From positions 1-15,899 of the forward strand of contig CANQXN010000022.1 in assembly GCA_947627815.1 (NCBI GenBank): 15,899 bases of DNA, read 5' to 3'. The position numbers and the translations under genes were made by a program. This document shows, in pieces, positions 14,061-15,899 of the stretch. The notes beneath the pieces were generated by a model. The model was not told where the DNA came from and did not search any database. It saw only the letters and a program-made list of their open reading frames with translations. Each line of letters opens with the position of its first letter. Position 1 is the first letter of the stretch. Source of the stretch: an uncultured Clostridia bacterium (GTDB taxonomy: Bacteria > Bacillota > Clostridia > Oscillospirales > CAG-272).

Positions 14061-14107
14061 TCGTTGACATCAGGGTTTGCGTGTAGTAAGGAAGTTGGGG
14101 TGGAATC

Positions 14108-14422
14108 ATGGCGTCGAGTAAAGAATATTTGGACTTTATTTTAGAGCAGTTATCCGAACTGACCGGCATAACATATCGGGCCATGATGGGAGAATTTATC
14201 CTCTATTACCGCGGCAAAATCGTAGGCGGTATCTATGATAACAGGCTGCTGGTAAAGCCGGTAAAAGCGGCGCTTAGCTATATGCCGACCGCTCGGTATG
14301 AAACCCCTTATGAGGGGGCAAAAGAGATGGTATTGGTGGAGGAAGTAGACAACAGAGAATTTTTGACGGGCTTATTCAACGCCATGTATGAGGAACTGCC
14401 GGAACCAAAACCGAAAAAATGA
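14108..14422 (+). CDS. TfoX/Sxy N-terminal domain protein
   Basis: A 104-residue single-domain TfoX_N protein, common in Clostridia and without the C-terminal domain of proteobacterial Sxy. Features are ITYRAMMGEFILYYRGKIVG (about 21-40), NRLLVKP and YEGAKEMVLVEEVDNREFL. Its role in these bacteria is unknown; a competence role should not be transferred from Haemophilus. GGGGTGG (14097-14103) lies 4-5 nt before the ATG. It is preceded by the palindrome/TTGACA element. Confidence 0.88.
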   Translation: MASSKEYLDFILEQLSELTGITYRAMMGEFILYYRGKIVGGIYDNRLLVKPVKAALSYMPTARYETPYEGAKEMVLVEEVDNREFLTGLFNAMYEELPEPKPKK

Positions 14423-14645
14423 AATACTTGCCGACCTGTTGAAAAAGGGAACGATCGAAACTCTTTAGTCGGAAAAGTCCTTTCGCACCTTCCGGCAGGT
14501 GATGGGAAAAGAACCATGTATGCGAAAAAACCGCCAAAGCATGTGATTTGACCTATGCCATCCTCTGCGCCTGCTATGGGGTATTGACATAACGGCATAA
14601 CAATCCCATGAAAAACGATCCATCGGGAGTTGAGGAGAGGGCATT
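14423..14645 (+). other. Gene-free interval, possibly decayed coding sequence
   Basis: No intact ORF. One frame reads EILADLLKKGTIETL directly after the TfoX_N stop and then ends at TAG; another frame reads SEKSFRTFRQVMGKEPC. These protein-like pieces in shifted frames hint at a degraded gene, but I recognise no family. GAGGAGAGG at 14632-14640 is the ribosome site of the next gene. Confidence 0.35.
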
Positions 14646-15068
14646 ATGGAAAAGACCAGAACGATCCGGTACGCCGATCATCAGGATTTGGCTACTTTAA
14701 AGGAACAAGACAAGCATCTTTCTGAAGCCGAATTAAAAAATGTCATCGCCGCTAAGAAAATTATCGTCATGCATCAGGGAAATGCCTTTATAGGGTGGCT
14801 GCGGTTTGGCATGTTTTGGGACACTATCCCGTTTATGAATATGCTATATATTTTGGATGGGTATCGCGGCAAAGGATACGGGACGGCGCTTGTCACCTTT
14901 TGGGAAAAAGAAGTCGCCAAAGAGGGATACAACCGCGTTTTAACCTCCACACAGGCAAATGAACAGGCACAGTTTTTTTACCGAAAGCTCGGGTATACCG
15001 AATGCGGCGCCCTTTTGCTGCCGAAAGAGCCGTTGGAGATGTTCTTTATCAAAGAGTTAATGCCATAG
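14646..15068 (+). CDS. GNAT family N-acetyltransferase
   Basis: A 140-residue acetyl-CoA-dependent acetyltransferase. Motif A for acetyl-CoA pyrophosphate binding is LDGYRGKGYGTALV (70-83), matching the R/Q-x-x-G-x-G pattern. The conserved NEQAQFFYRKLGY (105-117) closes the fold. The N-terminal IRYADHQDLATLKEQDKHLS is substrate-side and not diagnostic. GAGGAGAGG lies 5 nt before the ATG. The substrate is unknown; amino groups of small molecules or proteins are possible. Confidence 0.92.
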   Translation: MEKTRTIRYADHQDLATLKEQDKHLSEAELKNVIAAKKIIVMHQGNAFIGWLRFGMFWDTIPFMNMLYILDGYRGKGYGTALVTFWEKEVAKEGYNRVLTSTQANEQAQFFYRKLGYTECGALLLPKEPLEMFFIKELMP

Positions 15069-15201
15069 CGTCGTTTTTGAAGCACTTTTTCGGATCATCA
15101 ATAATTCGAAATGCTCAAGCAAAAGCGAAAAAAACCTTATACTGACAGGAGGCAAATGCCAGAAATGCGGGGGAGAAATGGAAAGAAGGGAACAGGCATG
15201 A
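15061..15201 (+). pseudogene. Upstream zinc-ribbon-like fragment overlapping the next gene
   Basis: This frame is open from 15061 to TGA at 15199-15201 and ends GGKCQKCGGEMERREQA, resembling the N-terminus of the following protein (KCVRCGEKMEED). AGGAGG is at 15147-15152, but no in-frame ATG, GTG or TTG precedes the motif. Its TGA overlaps the next ATG as ATGA. It looks like a duplicated gene start that has lost its own initiation codon. Confidence 0.35.
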
Positions 15202-15386
15202 GAAAGTGCGTTCGCTGCGGAGAGAAAATGGAAGAGGATTTCAAGCTTTCCGGCGGTACCGGCAATGTCATCCGTAAGAAGGGCTTTGGCGGCAAAGCCG
15301 TTTGTCCTAAAGCGGCCGTTTGCCCGAAATGCGGCGAAATCTCGATTTATGTTGACGACGAGCAGCTCGAAAAACTGTTAAAGTAA
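15198..15386 (+). CDS. Small zinc-ribbon protein
   Basis: A 62-residue protein with Cys pairs at C4-x-x-C7 (CVRC) and C42-x-x-C45 (CPKC), the pattern of a zinc ribbon. The ending AVCPKCGEISIYVDDEQLEK is typical of small clostridial zinc-ribbon or nucleic-acid-binding proteins. AVCPK is duplicated by an 18-bp tandem repeat (15297-15311 and 15315-15329), adding an extra Cys36. The ATG at 15198 is preferred: GAAGGGA lies about 7 nt upstream, and the longer frame from 15111 adds a low-complexity basic tail with no family likeness. The function is unknown. Confidence 0.75.
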   Translation: MRKCVRCGEKMEEDFKLSGGTGNVIRKKGFGGKAVCPKAAVCPKCGEISIYVDDEQLEKLLK

Positions 15387-15438
15387 TGCCGATTTTGCCG
15401 TTCGCGGTCTATCGCACCGCCCGGCAACAACAAACCGG

Positions 15439-15472
15439 AAATGGGCAATTTCATTTCGAAGTCGCCCATTTT
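15439..15472 (+). terminator. Possible terminator before the cytidine deaminase gene
   Basis: AAATGGGC (15439-15446) pairs with GCCCATTT (15464-15471) across a 17-nt loop, ending in TTTT. The loop is long, so this is a modest candidate. Confidence 0.4.
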
Positions 15473-15518
15473 AAGCAAAGGCGGCTTGCACAAATCGGCT
15501 TTGAAAGAGGAGGTTATC

Positions 15519-15839
15519 ATGGAACGGTATGCATTGAATGAGGCTGATAAGAGACTGATAGAAATTGCTTTGAAAGTCTTAAAAGAAAATTTTGACGACG
15601 GCATATACCGTCACACGGTCGGATGTGCCGTTCGGTGCAGGAATGGCCATGTCTATCAGGGGGTAAACTGTGACGGTATTCACGGTTCCTGCGCGGAGTA
15701 TATCACCGTAGGAAGTGCCATATCGGCGGGCGAGCGAGAGTTTGATACCATTGTCGCGGTTCACGAGAAGCATTGGAACGGCGTGATTCCGCCTTGCGGG
15801 AATTGCCGGCAAATGTTGTATGTGTATGTGATAAAATGA
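15519..15839 (+). CDS. Cytidine-deaminase-like protein, apparently C-terminally truncated
   Basis: A 106-residue protein with the zinc deaminase signature. GSCAE (56-60) gives ligand Cys58 and catalytic Glu60; PPCGNCRQML (91-100) gives Cys93 and Cys96. Surrounding sequence (HTVGCAVRCRNGHVYQGVN; ISAGEREFDTIVAVHE) fits the tetrameric cytidine deaminase/blasticidin-S-deaminase group. Such proteins are usually about 125-140 residues, with another strand and helix after CRQM. Here the reading ends six residues later (YVYVIK), so the fold is probably incomplete. AAAGAGGAGG (15504-15513) lies 5 nt before ATG 15519; the longer frame from 15441 has no family support. It may act on cytidine or a related nucleoside, but activity is doubtful. 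Confidence 0.8.
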   Translation: MERYALNEADKRLIEIALKVLKENFDDGIYRHTVGCAVRCRNGHVYQGVNCDGIHGSCAEYITVGSAISAGEREFDTIVAVHEKHWNGVIPPCGNCRQMLYVYVIK

Positions 15840-15875
15840 TATGACCCAAAAGAGAGAGAAGATCCACCTTGGGTA

Positions 15876-15884
15876 TGGTATAAT
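15876..15884 (+). promoter_or_regulatory. Extended -10 element at the window edge
   Basis: TGGTATAAT at 15876-15884 is an extended -10 match with no clear -35 box. It would drive transcription out of the window, towards an unseen gene. Confidence 0.4.
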
Positions 15885-15899
15885 TAAGCTACCAACAAA

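Larger units (their letters stand above)
13702..14107. other. 406-bp divergent intergenic region
   Basis: It separates the - strand GH106-like gene from the + strand TfoX_N gene. It holds the GH106-like promoter and leader (13702-13838), a possible + strand promoter (13938-13966), imperfect direct repeats (13887-13906/13940-13960), a 10-bp AAAAGACAAA repeat (13871-13880 and 13883-13892), an 8-bp inverted repeat AAACCCTG/CAGGGTTT (14001-14008/14071-14078) and the palindrome at 14047-14060. No gene was recognised in it. Confidence 0.7.

Noticed and set aside
1..15899. CRISPR arrays, tRNA or rRNA genes, and complete transposases
   Set aside because: No regularly spaced repeats, no cloverleaf or rRNA sequence, and no transposase or integrase motif were seen on either strand.

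Overview
The window looks like a chromosomal segment from a spore-forming member of the class Clostridia (Firmicutes), probably a gut-type Oscillospirales or Christensenellales relative. The evidence is a SpoIVB sporulation protease, strong AGGAGG-type ribosome sites, sigma-A promoters of Gram-positive form, a mid-50s-looking GC content in the core genes, and proteins of clostridial type (PucR/CdaR-like regulator, lipoprotein S41 protease, YitT, TfoX_N). The taxon below class level is inference.

Positions 1-6273 are conserved core: the C-terminal part of spoIVB, rsmE with its own promoter, a PucR-type regulator with its own promoter, then a co-directional run of an S41 lipoprotein protease, greA and lysS. 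These are housekeeping functions: sporulation checkpoint proteolysis, 16S rRNA methylation, envelope proteolysis, transcript-cleavage factor and lysine-tRNA charging.

Positions about 6250-7716 look like a small insertion at the 3' end of lysS. The last 22 coding bases of lysS are repeated perfectly at 7695-7716, followed by a stop codon and a terminator-like hairpin that could be the original lysS terminator. Between the copies are an orphan MNT nucleotidyltransferase (antitoxin-type), the first ten codons of a lost partner gene, a promoter with a 17-bp perfect inverted repeat, and an AT-rich unknown membrane-anchored protein. No integrase is visible, so this would be a decayed or non-autonomous islet.

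Positions 7717-13860 hold a sugar-related accessory region. A YitT-type membrane protein and a cytoplasmic GH78 alpha-L-rhamnosidase-like enzyme lie on the + strand. A large GH106-like glycoside hydrolase lies convergently on the - strand, and a strong hairpin terminator separates the two hydrolases. Both enzymes lack signal peptides, which suggests intracellular cleavage of imported rhamnose-containing oligosaccharides or glycosides.

Positions 13861-15899 are a run of small accessory genes on the + strand: TfoX_N protein, GNAT acetyltransferase, a small zinc-ribbon protein and a cytidine-deaminase-like protein that appears to lose its C-terminus near the window edge. Between the divergent GH106-like and TfoX_N genes is a 406-bp regulatory interval with several repeats, one of which resembles the palindrome-promoter element inside the lysS islet. 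No rRNA, tRNA or CRISPR array was seen.
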